This document shows positions 1 through 7,764 of a DNA stretch of 33,639 nt, one piece after another (within the stretch, counting starts at the first letter, position 1; each line of letters starts with the position of its first letter). The notes beneath the pieces were generated by a model. The model had not been told where the DNA came from, made no database searches, and saw nothing but the letters and a program-made list of their open reading frames with translations. Both the position numbers and the translations under genes were made by a program. This stretch comes from RGIG8767 sp964531805 (GTDB lineage Bacteria > Bacillota > Clostridia > Lachnospirales > Lachnospiraceae): assembly GCA_964531805.1 (NCBI GenBank), contig CAZHGE010000022.1, forward strand, positions 1 through 33,639, read 5' to 3'.

Positions 1-860
1 ACAAATTTATTAATGAAAAAAGTGACTAACAGGCACAGTACCAAGAGCACTACACCAATTGCACTTGCATATCCGTATTTAAAATATTTGAAGCCCTGGC
101 CATATAAATGTGTTGCCAGTACTTCTGTTCTCTGATTCGGTCCACCTTCTGTCATGTTGTAAACTAAATCGAAGAATTTTAAAGAACCAATTGCATTTAA
201 TGACATTGCCGTTGCCACCATCGGACGAATCAACGGTAATGTAATATAACGGAACGTTTTCACTCTTGTACAGCCATCGATATAAGATGCTTCATATAAG
301 GATGTACTGATCCCAGCAATCTGTGCCATATACAGCATCATGGACTGTCCAACATACTGCCATAATGCCACAAAAGCGATAACCCACATTGGTAAAATAA
401 TCGTACCGGAAATATCCATCAGCCATAATGGACCTTCGATTCCAAACATGGCAAGAATCTGGTTAATTCCCAGTTTCGGGCTGAAAATAAACATCCACAA
501 AAGTCCCAGCGCTGCCGAAGACAGAACACATGGAAGATAATATATATTTTTAAAAAGGTTTCTTCCCTTTTTGATATTCGTTAATACTGCTGCCAAAATC
601 AGACCAACTACTAACTGTGAAACACAGGAGAAAACCATAAAGAAAACGGAATTTTTAAGAGCCGTCCACATAACCTTATCTTTTAATAAATCCTTATAAT
701 TCTCCAAACCGATCCACTTTGGCGGTGTCAATGCTGCATAATCACAAAAGGAATAGTACACAGACTGACAAATCGGAATAAATAAAACAAAAGTAAACAA
801 TAAAAAGCCAGGTGCCATAAAAAACAGTATTGCTTTTTTATCTCGTAAAAGTTTTTCCAT
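1..860 (-). CDS. Sugar ABC transporter permease, MalF/UgpA type (3' end outside window)
   Basis: Inner-membrane permease of a carbohydrate ABC importer (family CUT1). Read from the ATG at 858-860, which follows a GGAGG site (AATAACCTCC on the plus strand), the frame stays open through 286 codons to the window edge, so only the last few residues are missing. The start is MEKLLRDKKAILFF, then about six hydrophobic segments. Near residues 205-225 lies the cytoplasmic EAA loop that contacts the ATPase (EASYIDGCTRVKTFRYITLP). It lies downstream of the binding-protein gene on the same strand, 122 bp away. A second permease probably follows beyond the edge. The substrate is inferred, from the neighbouring GH43 enzyme and esterase, to be a xylan-derived oligosaccharide. 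Confidence 0.93.
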   Translation of the reverse strand, partial: MEKLLRDKKAILFFMAPGFLLFTFVLFIPICQSVYYSFCDYAALTPPKWIGLENYKDLLKDKVMWTALKNSVFFMVFSCVSQLVVGLILAAVLTNIKKGRNLFKNIYYLPCVLSSAALGLLWMFIFSPKLGINQILAMFGIEGPLWLMDISGTIILPMWVIAFVALWQYVGQSMMLYMAQIAGISTSLYEASYIDGCTRVKTFRYITLPLIRPMVATAMSLNAIGSLKFFDLVYNMTEGGPNQRTEVLATHLYGQGFKYFKYGYASAIGVVLLVLCLLVTFFINKF

Positions 861-892
861 AATAACCTCCAATACCCATTGGCTATTTATAA

Positions 893-926
893 GATACGGG
901 ATTAGTGAAAGTGCTAATCCCGTATC
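893..926 (-). promoter_or_regulatory. Intercistronic hairpin between binding protein and permease
   Basis: A perfect 13-bp inverted repeat (GATACGGGATTAG at 893-905, CTAATCCCGTATC at 914-926) with an 8-nt loop lies in the 122-bp gap after the binding-protein stop. It has no clear U-run on the minus strand. In sugar ABC operons such stems usually protect the upstream mRNA 3' end or cause partial termination, so that binding protein exceeds permease. That role is inference. Confidence 0.7.
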
Positions 927-982
927 CAAAATCTAAAATACCTTTCTCAAAGCGATGATTCTCTCATCCTCACCAGCAAAAA

Positions 983-2338
983 TTACTGATTGTATACATT
1001 TTCTTCGTAGAACTTCTGTACCGTTTCAAATGCTTCCTCAGAAGTACAGCCGCCAAGGTAAAGCTCTACCATTGCATTATCAAAGCAGTCACCTGCTTCT
1101 ACAGAATCCAGTGATTCATTATAGAAACCAAATGTACCTGTAGATTTTGATAAAATATCGGATACATAGCCAAGCTGTGCAGGTGCCTTTGTAAGGTCAT
1201 ACTCAACGCCTGTTACAGGAATCTTTCCACCAACTTCTGCTGTGTATTTCTGTGCTGTATCATCTGTAAACATCTTCATTAATGCGATACATGCTTCCTG
1301 ATTTTTTGTTGTAGAACTCATTAATAAGTTATCTGTTTTTACAATCATACGATTAGGATCTGCTCCACCATCGATTCCAGGGAATGCAAATACACCACAT
1401 TTTTCTTCAAATTCAGGATTTGCACCATTGATCTGGCCGATTACCCAGGAACCCTGAACAAGCATTGCTGCTTCGCCATTGTAAAATGCTGCTGTAGCAA
1501 CATCGTTAGAATCACCAGCAGCTGTAGGCTGGAAATATTTTGAAAGTTCTACTAATTTATTACCTGCATCAATAAAGGATGGATCTAACCACATATTACC
1601 AGTACCTGCATTTGCATTTGCTAAATTATCAGGTCCGCCTGCTCTGTCACAGAGATAACCTGCGATCATGGATAAACACCATGCTGTACCAGCTGAACAA
1701 GAGATTGGTGTATAACCAGCATCCTGAATCTTCTGACATACATCTAATAATTCATCGTATGTTGTAGGAACTTCTACTCCGACTTCTTCAAAAATTTTTG
1801 TGTTATAAAATGTTAATGCAGCTGCAAAGTTAGTTGGAACCGCATAAATCTTTCCATCGTATGTAAGTCTTTCAAAAATACCTTCTGTAAATGTTCCATA
1901 CCATTCAGATTCTGCATTTAAAATATCTGTTAAATCTGCTGCCGCGCCGCTTTCTACATATACTTTCATGTTTGGTCCCGGATTACAGATATATACATCT
2001 GGACAATCACCTGCTGCAATTAAAGCATTTAATTTTGCATCGTATTCTTCTAAGTTTGTTGTAATAGGTGTTACGTGGTAAACGCCTTCATACTCTGCGT
2101 TAAATCTATCAATGACATCTTTGTACCCAAGTGAAATCAAATCTTCTGTTGCATTCAAATCATCCCAGAACATCCATGTAATTTCCTGAACTTCTCCGCT
2201 TGCAGCTGCATCTGTTCCCGATGCATTACTTCCTGTTGCGGCATCTCCACTTGCTGTGCTGCTCTGTCCGCCACAGCCAACTAACATGGTAGCAATCATT
2301 GCTACTGACAATACCATTGCCATAATTTTTTTCTTCAT
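983..2338 (-). CDS. Extracellular sugar-binding lipoprotein of ABC importer
   Basis: Substrate-binding protein, 451 aa, usual for family 1 solute-binding proteins of CUT1 importers. The N-terminus is a lipoprotein signal: KKK, a hydrophobic stretch, then the lipobox LVGC near residue 22, followed by a Ser/Thr/Ala/Gly-rich linker to about residue 50. The mature part begins EITWMFWDD. Family features include the AAGDCPDVYI stretch and the GEAAMLVQGSWVIGQI motif near residues 290-305. The start follows a GGGAGG site. It is first in the importer operon, ahead of the permease at the left edge, and is divergent from the AraC-type regulator. Its promoter has candidate activator sites upstream and a LacI/CcpA-like palindrome downstream of the predicted transcription start. 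Confidence 0.95.
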   Translation of the reverse strand: MKKKIMAMVLSVAMIATMLVGCGGQSSTASGDAATGSNASGTDAAASGEVQEITWMFWDDLNATEDLISLGYKDVIDRFNAEYEGVYHVTPITTNLEEYDAKLNALIAAGDCPDVYICNPGPNMKVYVESGAAADLTDILNAESEWYGTFTEGIFERLTYDGKIYAVPTNFAAALTFYNTKIFEEVGVEVPTTYDELLDVCQKIQDAGYTPISCSAGTAWCLSMIAGYLCDRAGGPDNLANANAGTGNMWLDPSFIDAGNKLVELSKYFQPTAAGDSNDVATAAFYNGEAAMLVQGSWVIGQINGANPEFEEKCGVFAFPGIDGGADPNRMIVKTDNLLMSSTTKNQEACIALMKMFTDDTAQKYTAEVGGKIPVTGVEYDLTKAPAQLGYVSDILSKSTGTFGFYNESLDSVEAGDCFDNAMVELYLGGCTSEEAFETVQKFYEENVYNQ

Positions 2339-2372
2339 TTCCTATACCCTCCCAAGTAATAGTGTTGTTTTG

Positions 2373-2386
2373 TTAACGTGTTACGT
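2373..2386 (-). promoter_or_regulatory. LacI/CcpA-type operator-like palindrome
   Basis: TAAC-GT-GTTA (2374-2383) is a 4+4 palindrome inside GTTAACGTGTTAC. It shares the central CG and AT flanks of LacI-family/cre boxes, but is an imperfect cre (three mismatches to TGWAANCGNTNWCA). It would lie just downstream of the transcription start predicted near 2389, where a repressor can block elongation. Catabolite repression is inference. Confidence 0.35.
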
Positions 2387-2395
2387 TGTGCCTTA

Positions 2396-2457
2396 ACAAT
2401 AGCACATGCCCATCCCCATTTCTTTCAAATAGTTGCCTTCTAATTATCAAAAGTTGC
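2396..2457 (-). promoter_or_regulatory. Importer-operon promoter with AraC-type direct-repeat operator
   Basis: The -10 is TATTGT (plus-strand ACAATA, 2396-2401) with an upstream TG, and there is no usable -35. Upstream are two direct copies of AGTTGC (2431-2436 and 2452-2457), 21 bp apart, with 29 bp between the -10 and the nearer copy. The half-sites would be centred near -44 and -65. That is the class II activator geometry known for AraC-family proteins. The same arrangement recurs at 5210-5271 before the GH43 gene. Confidence 0.6.
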
Positions 2458-2517
2458 TATTTGACTTTTTATTTTTTTCATCTTTTGAACATTTTAGACT
2501 GTTTTTTAATTCAGTTT

Positions 2518-2545
2518 TTGTGTATTTTTTCCTTCTTTTTATAAT
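2518..2545 (+). promoter_or_regulatory. Candidate promoter of the AraC-type regulator
   Basis: TTGTGT (2518-2523), 16 bp, TATAAT (2540-2545), giving a leader of about 125 nt. The -10 is perfect, but the surrounding T-rich sequence makes chance matches easy. Confidence 0.4.
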
Positions 2546-2675
2546 TTTGTACTATTTTGTTTACTTTTTGCATATTTTTTGTTATTTTCAAATCAATAAA
2601 GTGTTATTTATCTCTTATTTTTTGGCAATTTTTGAGAATCAGAAAAAGACATAGATATAAGAAAGGAATTTTGAG

Positions 2676-3539
2676 ATGATCGAGAACCTGAAAGGCATCT
2701 ATGAAACCGTGAACTTCAAAGAAAATACGTATTTGCGGCTTTATAACAATGTAGAATACGAAAATTATCCAACACACTGGCATACTTCCATGGAAATCAT
2801 CATGCCTTTGGAAAACATATACACAATCGACAGCTGTAATCAGCGCATCGTCCTGCGGGAAGGAGATATCATCTTAATCTGGCCCTGCTGTATTCATGCA
2901 CTCTATGCCCCCGAAACAGGAAAGCGCATTATTTTTCAAGCTGACATCAACATCCTAAATGAGATCAAGCAGATGAGTACGCTGCACTCGCTCTTATCCC
3001 CGCTTACTGTAGTTACACCGGAGGAATATCCACAGGTGTATCCACAGATACGGGAGCTTCTTTTAGAGATTCAGGAAGAATACGGAAAGGATAGCATTTT
3101 TGCTGACATTTCCATTTACAGCAAGGTTCTGAATATCCTTGCACTTTTGGGACGAAAATCCACAGAACATACACAGATTTTTGATGTTACCGCCAACAAA
3201 CAACAGGAATATACGGAAAAATTTATGTCCATCTGTGAATATATCAGCGACCATTGTACGGAGGATCTTTCTCTGGATCAGGTATCCGATTTGGCCGGAT
3301 TCAGTAAATATCATTTTTCCCGGTTATTTAAACAGTTTACAAATGTGTCCTTTTACAAATTTTTGAATCAAAAAAGGATTGCTATTGCTGAAAATCTACT
3401 GGTGAATCTGGATCATTCCATTACCGATGTAGCCATTAATTCAGGATTTTCCAGCATTTCTTCCTTTATCCGTATGTTCAAACAGATTAAAGGATGTACT
3501 CCAACGGAATTTCGTAGTATGTACTATGGCAGCAAATAA
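2676..3539 (+). CDS. AraC-family transcriptional regulator
   Basis: 287 aa, typical for this family. The N-terminal half is a cupin sensor domain (YPTHWHTSMEI, His34 and His36; REGDIILIWP near 61-70). The C-terminal 100 residues hold the double helix-turn-helix DNA-binding domain: LSLDQVSDLAGFSKYHFSRLFK, then ITDVAINSGFSSISSFIRMFK and TPTEFR near the end. The start is supported by AAAGGA 9 nt upstream of ATG. It is divergent from the importer operon and convergent with GH43. The cupin domain presumably senses a sugar from arabinoxylan or xylan; ligand unknown. The repeated AGTTGC operator in both neighbouring promoters makes it the likely local activator. Confidence 0.93.
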   Translation: MIENLKGIYETVNFKENTYLRLYNNVEYENYPTHWHTSMEIIMPLENIYTIDSCNQRIVLREGDIILIWPCCIHALYAPETGKRIIFQADINILNEIKQMSTLHSLLSPLTVVTPEEYPQVYPQIRELLLEIQEEYGKDSIFADISIYSKVLNILALLGRKSTEHTQIFDVTANKQQEYTEKFMSICEYISDHCTEDLSLDQVSDLAGFSKYHFSRLFKQFTNVSFYKFLNQKRIAIAENLLVNLDHSITDVAINSGFSSISSFIRMFKQIKGCTPTEFRSMYYGSK

Positions 3540-3575
3540 AAGTACAGATATTGCCAGCCCATTTTACCCCATTAT

Positions 3576-3639
3576 AAAAAGTGGTTTTCGATCAATGCTT
3601 TTCTTGTAAAACAGCCTTGGTCGAAACCACTTTTTATTT
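3576..3639. terminator. Bidirectional terminator between regulator and GH43
   Basis: AAAAAGTGGTTTTCGA (3576-3591) pairs with TCGAAACCACTTTTT (3621-3635) with one bulge. It is followed by TTTTTATTTT on the plus strand and by CTTTTTATAAT on the minus strand. It sits between two convergent genes, so it can end both transcripts. Confidence 0.8.
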
Positions 3640-5177
3640 TATCCCGCAATAATATTCACATCCGTAAAATAAACATATCTCTTTGTTTCATCCTGTTTTC
3701 TTGCGCCACCCGTATACACGCCCATGGTACAGCCCACAAAACCACCTGCTTTTTCCGAGGTCAGATTGGAAACATCCACTTTACTGCCAAACGCCTCTCC
3801 ATTCAGATATGCCTGCAAATAAATTCCATCCAGCGACAGTTTCATATCAAATGCGCCTTTCCTGCTCTTCTGCTCCATAAGTAAAGTTTCTTTTCCTGCT
3901 TCTGCCAAAATGAATTGCAGATAGAAATTATCCTGTTCTTTCTCTGTAAACACAAATTTCACATAATGTTTTTCATCATACAGATAGACTAAACCCGCAC
4001 TTCCGCCGCTTAAAGAAGCAAATTCCATTTTTGTTTCATAGCAATAATGATGATTAGTCACACGAATTCCAATATATGCCGGTGAATTCTCTGTCGTAAA
4101 ATCCCTTTCAGATAGTTCCATTGCCAAAACATTTTCTTTAGACTGTCCTGTTTGGATTCTATAAAAAGGCTGCGAAGGATAGCGAAAGATCAAACATCTT
4201 GGATCTAAAGGCTCACTCCAACATAATTTTTCCTGTTTTTTTCTCGAAACTACATTGTGTAACATTCCGATGCCTGGATTTAACACCGGCCAATCTTCCT
4301 GCCATTCCACCTCAGCTGCAAAGGTCTCCCTTCCCAAAGGTGCAACACCATTTACCGGTCTTGTGCCCAGCATAAAGGCATACCATTTTCCACTTTCATG
4401 CTCCACCAAATCCGCGTGGCCTACATTCTGCACCTCTGCCTGATTGCCCAGATGTCGGTGGGTAAAAACAGGGTTATTCGGCGAAGGCTCATACGGACCT
4501 CTTAAACTTTTACTTCTTGCCACACATATACTGTGGGAAAACGCAGTTCCGCCCTCCGCTATCACGAGATAGTAATAATCCCCTCTTTTGTAAATATGAG
4601 GACCTTCCGGCCATACCGCATGCTTTAATGCACCATCCCATAAAACAGAAACCGGACCAGTCAGTTTTTTCTCCTTCAAATCCAATTCCTGCAGCCAGAT
4701 TTCACAATCCCCGTTATATTTTGCATCCTTCTTGGTGCGCTGTCCCACATAATAACAGGTATCCCCTTCAAAAAACAAACCAGGGTCAATCCCCTCTGCA
4801 TCCGGAAGATAAACCAGATCCGACCATGGTCCTCTTGGATCTTTTGCTGTCGTGTAAAAATTACCACCATCGGACACATTAGTACATGTCACATAGAATT
4901 CGCCATCATAATACCGAATACAAGGCGCATAGATTCCTTGTGACATCGCAGCCCCTTCAAACCGCAGTTGTTCTTTTCTTGTAAGCACATGGGAAATCAG
5001 TTCCCAGTTACACAAATCCGTACTGCAAAAAACAGGAATTCCCGGAACATAACAAAACGTGGAATGGACCATGTAATATTCCCTCTTCACATTTCCTTTT
5101 TCATCCTTCCGATCCACATGACAAATGGATGGATCGGGATAAAAACCACTCAACACCGGATTTTGAATCACACACAT
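3639..5177 (-). CDS. Glycoside hydrolase family 43, beta-xylosidase/arabinofuranosidase type
   Basis: 512 aa. It starts NPVLSGFYPDPS, typical of xylan-active GH43 enzymes. The three family carboxylates are visible: catalytic base Asp15 (YPDPS), pKa-modulating Asp131 (GIDPGLF) and catalytic acid Glu191 (WPEGPH). The five-bladed propeller spans about residues 5-310. Residues about 320-510 form the concanavalin-like C-terminal beta-sandwich seen in GH43 beta-xylosidases (GGSAGLVYLYDEKHYVKF; GGFVGCTMGVYT). There is no signal peptide, so it should act inside the cell on imported oligosaccharides, fitting the importer next door. GGAGGGG lies 6 nt before the ATG. Xylose versus arabinose specificity cannot be settled by eye. 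Confidence 0.92.
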   Translation of the reverse strand: MCVIQNPVLSGFYPDPSICHVDRKDEKGNVKREYYMVHSTFCYVPGIPVFCSTDLCNWELISHVLTRKEQLRFEGAAMSQGIYAPCIRYYDGEFYVTCTNVSDGGNFYTTAKDPRGPWSDLVYLPDAEGIDPGLFFEGDTCYYVGQRTKKDAKYNGDCEIWLQELDLKEKKLTGPVSVLWDGALKHAVWPEGPHIYKRGDYYYLVIAEGGTAFSHSICVARSKSLRGPYEPSPNNPVFTHRHLGNQAEVQNVGHADLVEHESGKWYAFMLGTRPVNGVAPLGRETFAAEVEWQEDWPVLNPGIGMLHNVVSRKKQEKLCWSEPLDPRCLIFRYPSQPFYRIQTGQSKENVLAMELSERDFTTENSPAYIGIRVTNHHYCYETKMEFASLSGGSAGLVYLYDEKHYVKFVFTEKEQDNFYLQFILAEAGKETLLMEQKSRKGAFDMKLSLDGIYLQAYLNGEAFGSKVDVSNLTSEKAGGFVGCTMGVYTGGARKQDETKRYVYFTDVNIIAG

Positions 5178-5209
5178 AGATACCCCTCCTTCAATAACCT
5201 TGTACCTCT

Positions 5210-5271
5210 ATTTTAACGAAATCCCTTTTAATAGAAATAGCAAAAGTTGCTTTTTTCCCATCAATAATTGC
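5210..5271 (-). promoter_or_regulatory. GH43 promoter with AraC-type direct-repeat operator
   Basis: The -10 is TAAAAT (plus-strand ATTTTA, 5210-5215) and no -35 is recognisable. AGTTGC (5245-5250) and AATTGC (5266-5271) repeat in the same orientation 21 bp apart, with 29 bp between the -10 and the nearer copy. Spacing and orientation are identical to the importer promoter, and CAAAAGTTGCT (11 bp) is shared with that site. A reverse copy (AGTTGGC on the minus strand) overlaps the outer site at 5270-5276. Confidence 0.6.
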
Positions 5272-5289
5272 CAACTTTTTTCGGATCTC

Positions 5290-5317
5290 TTGTTTTTAAA
5301 AAGGGAGAAAGTATACT
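5290..5317 (+). promoter_or_regulatory. Candidate promoter of the esterase gene
   Basis: TTGTTT (5290-5295), 16 bp, TATACT (5312-5317), about 70 nt ahead of the start codon. The repeat operator used by GH43 lies just upstream, but its orientation and spacing do not match this promoter, so shared control is uncertain. Confidence 0.45.
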
Positions 5318-5392
5318 GAATCTATAAAGTATATTATCAATGACGTATATTAAATATAGATATAACTTTTATCGTTTGTAGGAGGTATTTAT

Positions 5393-6964
5393 ATGGATAA
5401 AATAGTACTTGCATCTATTTTTCAATCCAATATGGTGTTACAGCGCGAAAAACCAATTCACATATGGGGACAGGCACCAGCTGACAGTCCGGTAAATATT
5501 CATTTATCCCAAGATGCGGTCACGATGGACCTAAGCACTAATCATGTTAGAAATAATACAACTGGCCCTTATGCTGCTGCCAGCACCACCTCTGATTCCA
5601 CTGGATATTTTCATGTTACACTGCCACCGATGGAAGCAGCACGTAACTGTATGTTGTCAATCTGTTGCGATGACTCATGTGCTGACACACTTGTTCTCAC
5701 AAACATTTCCATTGGTGATATTTGGCTTGCCTGCGGGCAGTCCAATATGGAATTCTTTCTCCGCTATGATAAAGATTGGGAAATCACAAAGCAGTTACCG
5801 AAAAATCCCGATATACATGTTTATAATGTCGTGCAGACAGCTTTTGAAGGTCATAGACGTAATATTCCCGGCTATGGCCGTTGGATGGAGGATGGAGACC
5901 CGGAACTGGAAACTTTTTCCGCTTCTGGTTATTCCTTTGCCCGGCACATCCAGCCCCATACCCAAGTTCCTATCGGTATCATCGGCTGTAACTGGGGCGG
6001 TACTACTGCCACAGCCTGGCTGGATGAATCCGAACTCCAAAAGGAACCTTTATGTATCTATTTAGAAGAATATGAAAAAGCACTTTCTATGTACTCCTCT
6101 GAAGAAATGGCACAGATTTCACTGAAAGCATGGGAATTCGAAGATTCACCCGAGCATGGGGCTGATTTTGCACCGCTCATGTACGGACGTGATTATGAAT
6201 GGCAGAAACAGTATCTAAAAGACCACGCTTCTGATCCTGTCATTCCCCTGGGGCCCTACAACATCAACCGCCCCGGCGGATTGTATCACAGAATGTTAGA
6301 GCCGTTGATCCCCTTCTCAATCAAAGGAGTTCTTTGGTATCAGGGCGAATCCGATGCGTACCACGGTGATATGTATGATGTCCTGCTTAGTGCGCTGATT
6401 CAAAGCTGGCGGAAAAAATGGGATGACGATTTTCCATTTTTATTTGTACAGTTAGCTCCATTTGGCGTTTGGCTGGAATGTACATCCGACCACTACACCA
6501 TGGTAAGAGAAAAACAGGAATTGGTCAGCCGCACCGTTTCCAATACCGGAATGGTCAGCATTATGGACATTGGCTCCTATTACGACATCCATCCAAAAGA
6601 AAAGATGGAAGTAGGAAGACGTCTGGCATTACTCGCCCGTGGTAAAGTCTACGGTGAGACTATTTTATGCGAATCCCCCTGTATCCGCATGGCCACACGT
6701 GAAAATCGCAGTATTATCCTAACTTTTGACCATTGTAAAACCTTGAGTACGGACGGAAGGCAAAACGATTTTATTATAAAGCAGAACAATACAGTGCTGG
6801 CACTGGACTCTGTAGACCTTGTACAGAATACCATTATCCTTTCATCCAATGCCTTGTCAGACGAACCAGTCCAAATATCCCTTGGGTATGCAGATTATGC
6901 CGAAATTCACATTTACAACGAGGCCGGACTTCCCGTCCTGCCATTTTGCATAAATATTAACTAA
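5393..6964 (+). CDS. SGNH carbohydrate esterase, sialate O-acetylesterase-like (SASA/DUF303)
   Basis: 523 aa without a signal peptide, starting after a GTAGGAGG site. The N-terminal part resembles the beta domain of this family (SNMVLQREKPIHIWG). The SGNH core begins GDIWLACGQSNMEF, with nucleophile Ser117 in GQSNME. It continues with GIIGCNWGGTTATAWLDES, the family motif VLWYQGESD, and DIHP near Asp398/His400 as the acid-histidine pair. In a xylan-type locus the best guess is removal of O-acetyl groups from imported xylo-oligosaccharides (acetylxylan esterase activity), not sialic acid metabolism, since no sialate genes are near. It is divergent from GH43 and completes the intracellular degradation set. 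Confidence 0.88.
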   Translation: MDKIVLASIFQSNMVLQREKPIHIWGQAPADSPVNIHLSQDAVTMDLSTNHVRNNTTGPYAAASTTSDSTGYFHVTLPPMEAARNCMLSICCDDSCADTLVLTNISIGDIWLACGQSNMEFFLRYDKDWEITKQLPKNPDIHVYNVVQTAFEGHRRNIPGYGRWMEDGDPELETFSASGYSFARHIQPHTQVPIGIIGCNWGGTTATAWLDESELQKEPLCIYLEEYEKALSMYSSEEMAQISLKAWEFEDSPEHGADFAPLMYGRDYEWQKQYLKDHASDPVIPLGPYNINRPGGLYHRMLEPLIPFSIKGVLWYQGESDAYHGDMYDVLLSALIQSWRKKWDDDFPFLFVQLAPFGVWLECTSDHYTMVREKQELVSRTVSNTGMVSIMDIGSYYDIHPKEKMEVGRRLALLARGKVYGETILCESPCIRMATRENRSIILTFDHCKTLSTDGRQNDFIIKQNNTVLALDSVDLVQNTIILSSNALSDEPVQISLGYADYAEIHIYNEAGLPVLPFCININ

Positions 6965-7027
6965 AAACAGCCGCATATATAGAATAGCTCCCATCTGTTC
7001 AAGGAGCCTCTCTATATATGCGGCTGT
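6963..7027. terminator. Long hairpin terminator between esterase and carD-like gene
   Basis: A perfect 17-bp inverted repeat (ACAGCCGCATATATAGA at 6967-6983, TCTATATATGCGGCTGT at 7011-7027) with a small inner GCTCC/GGAGC stem. On the minus strand it is followed by TTTTTAG, a good terminator for the CarD-like gene. On the plus strand the T-run is weak. Confidence 0.75.
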
Positions 7028-7042
7028 CTTATGTAATAATCT

Positions 7043-7555
7043 TTATTCATTTTCCAATCTCGAAATGCGTTCTACCAGATAATCTCCCATCTGTCCACGT
7101 TCCATCTTCATAGCAAATGCTAATTCTCCATACAACTGTTCTTCTGCCTGTCTGAAATAACGCTCGTCCACCACTGTTACCTTCTTACCATCACGGATAC
7201 GATCCATTTTTCTATCGTATAACGTCTTAATCATACGAATCAGTTCTCTGCAATCACAAGACTTGAGCGCAGCCTTATACTGGACTTCTCTTTCCTTTTC
7301 ATTCGGTATCCAGACACTTTCTAACTGCGGTATCTCACGAATTAGTTTCTCCGCTTCTTCCTTGGTCAGTACTAAACGCATCACGGACTTTGGGTTATCT
7401 ACCGGTGCATACACCACTGCTTCATTTTTGTAAACCGGCCGTAATGTATAGTATATTTTATTTTTGTCCACCATCGGAAGGGAAACAGTACCGATTTTCT
7501 CTACCTTACATACGCCATGATTTCCATAAATAATATAATCTTCTACTGCAAACAT
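7043..7555 (-). CDS. CarD/CdnL-family RNA polymerase-binding regulator
   Basis: 170 aa, usual size. The N-terminal CarD/TRCF RNA polymerase-interaction domain is recognisable (FAVEDYIIYGNHGVCKVEKIG, residues 2-22, then YYTLRPVY near 55). The C-terminal half is helical and charged (KSCDCRELIRMIKTLYDRK), like the DNA-binding part of CdnL. Members bind the polymerase beta subunit and stabilise open promoter complexes, often at rRNA or stress promoters. It has its own promoter and terminator. The ribosome site is weak (AGAAAGAG). Confidence 0.88.
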   Translation of the reverse strand: MFAVEDYIIYGNHGVCKVEKIGTVSLPMVDKNKIYYTLRPVYKNEAVVYAPVDNPKSVMRLVLTKEEAEKLIREIPQLESVWIPNEKEREVQYKAALKSCDCRELIRMIKTLYDRKMDRIRDGKKVTVVDERYFRQAEEQLYGELAFAMKMERGQMGDYLVERISRLENE

Positions 7556-7602
7556 ATTTTCTACTCTTTCTCAATCCACCTATTGTGCCAATTTACATGA
7601 TT

Positions 7603-7632
7603 AGTATACCATTTTTGAATTTTAAATGTCAG
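7603..7632 (-). promoter_or_regulatory. Promoter of the CarD-like gene
   Basis: On the minus strand: CTGACA (7627-7632), 18 bp, TATACT (7603-7608), 48 nt upstream of the start codon. Confidence 0.6.
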
Positions 7633-7764
7633 CGGTTTTTGGCTCTAAAAGCCGTTTTTGTGCACTTTAGCGCATATAATAAGAGTGTGTTTTTGTGCAG
7701 ATTAACTACACTTTTTCTCGCATTTTCCCTAACTCATAATACACTTACTACAGTCATAGCCTGT

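Larger units (their letters stand above)
2339..2675. other. Divergent intergenic region, T-rich on plus strand
   Basis: This 337-bp spacer lies between the divergent binding-protein and AraC genes. The left third holds the importer promoter, the direct-repeat operator and the palindrome listed separately. From about 2458 to 2640 it is a low-complexity T-rich tract (plus strand) with several runs of 6-7 T. A plus-strand reading frame across it is almost only Phe, Leu, Tyr and Ile and is not a gene. A candidate promoter for the regulator is within the tract. Confidence 0.8.

Noticed and set aside
2423..2428. TTGAAA as -35 of the importer promoter
   Set aside because: It is 21 bp from the -10; an activator-dependent promoter without -35 fits better.
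2433..2654. 73-codon plus-strand frame in the spacer before the AraC gene
   Set aside because: Composed almost only of Phe, Tyr, Leu and Ile from the T-rich tract; no ribosome site and no homology pattern.
4517..4882. 121-codon plus-strand frame opposite GH43
   Set aside because: Antisense shadow of the GH43 coding sequence, Pro/His-rich and without a ribosome site.
5544..6065. 173-codon plus-strand frame inside the esterase
   Set aside because: Out-of-frame shadow of a well-supported gene with SGNH motifs.
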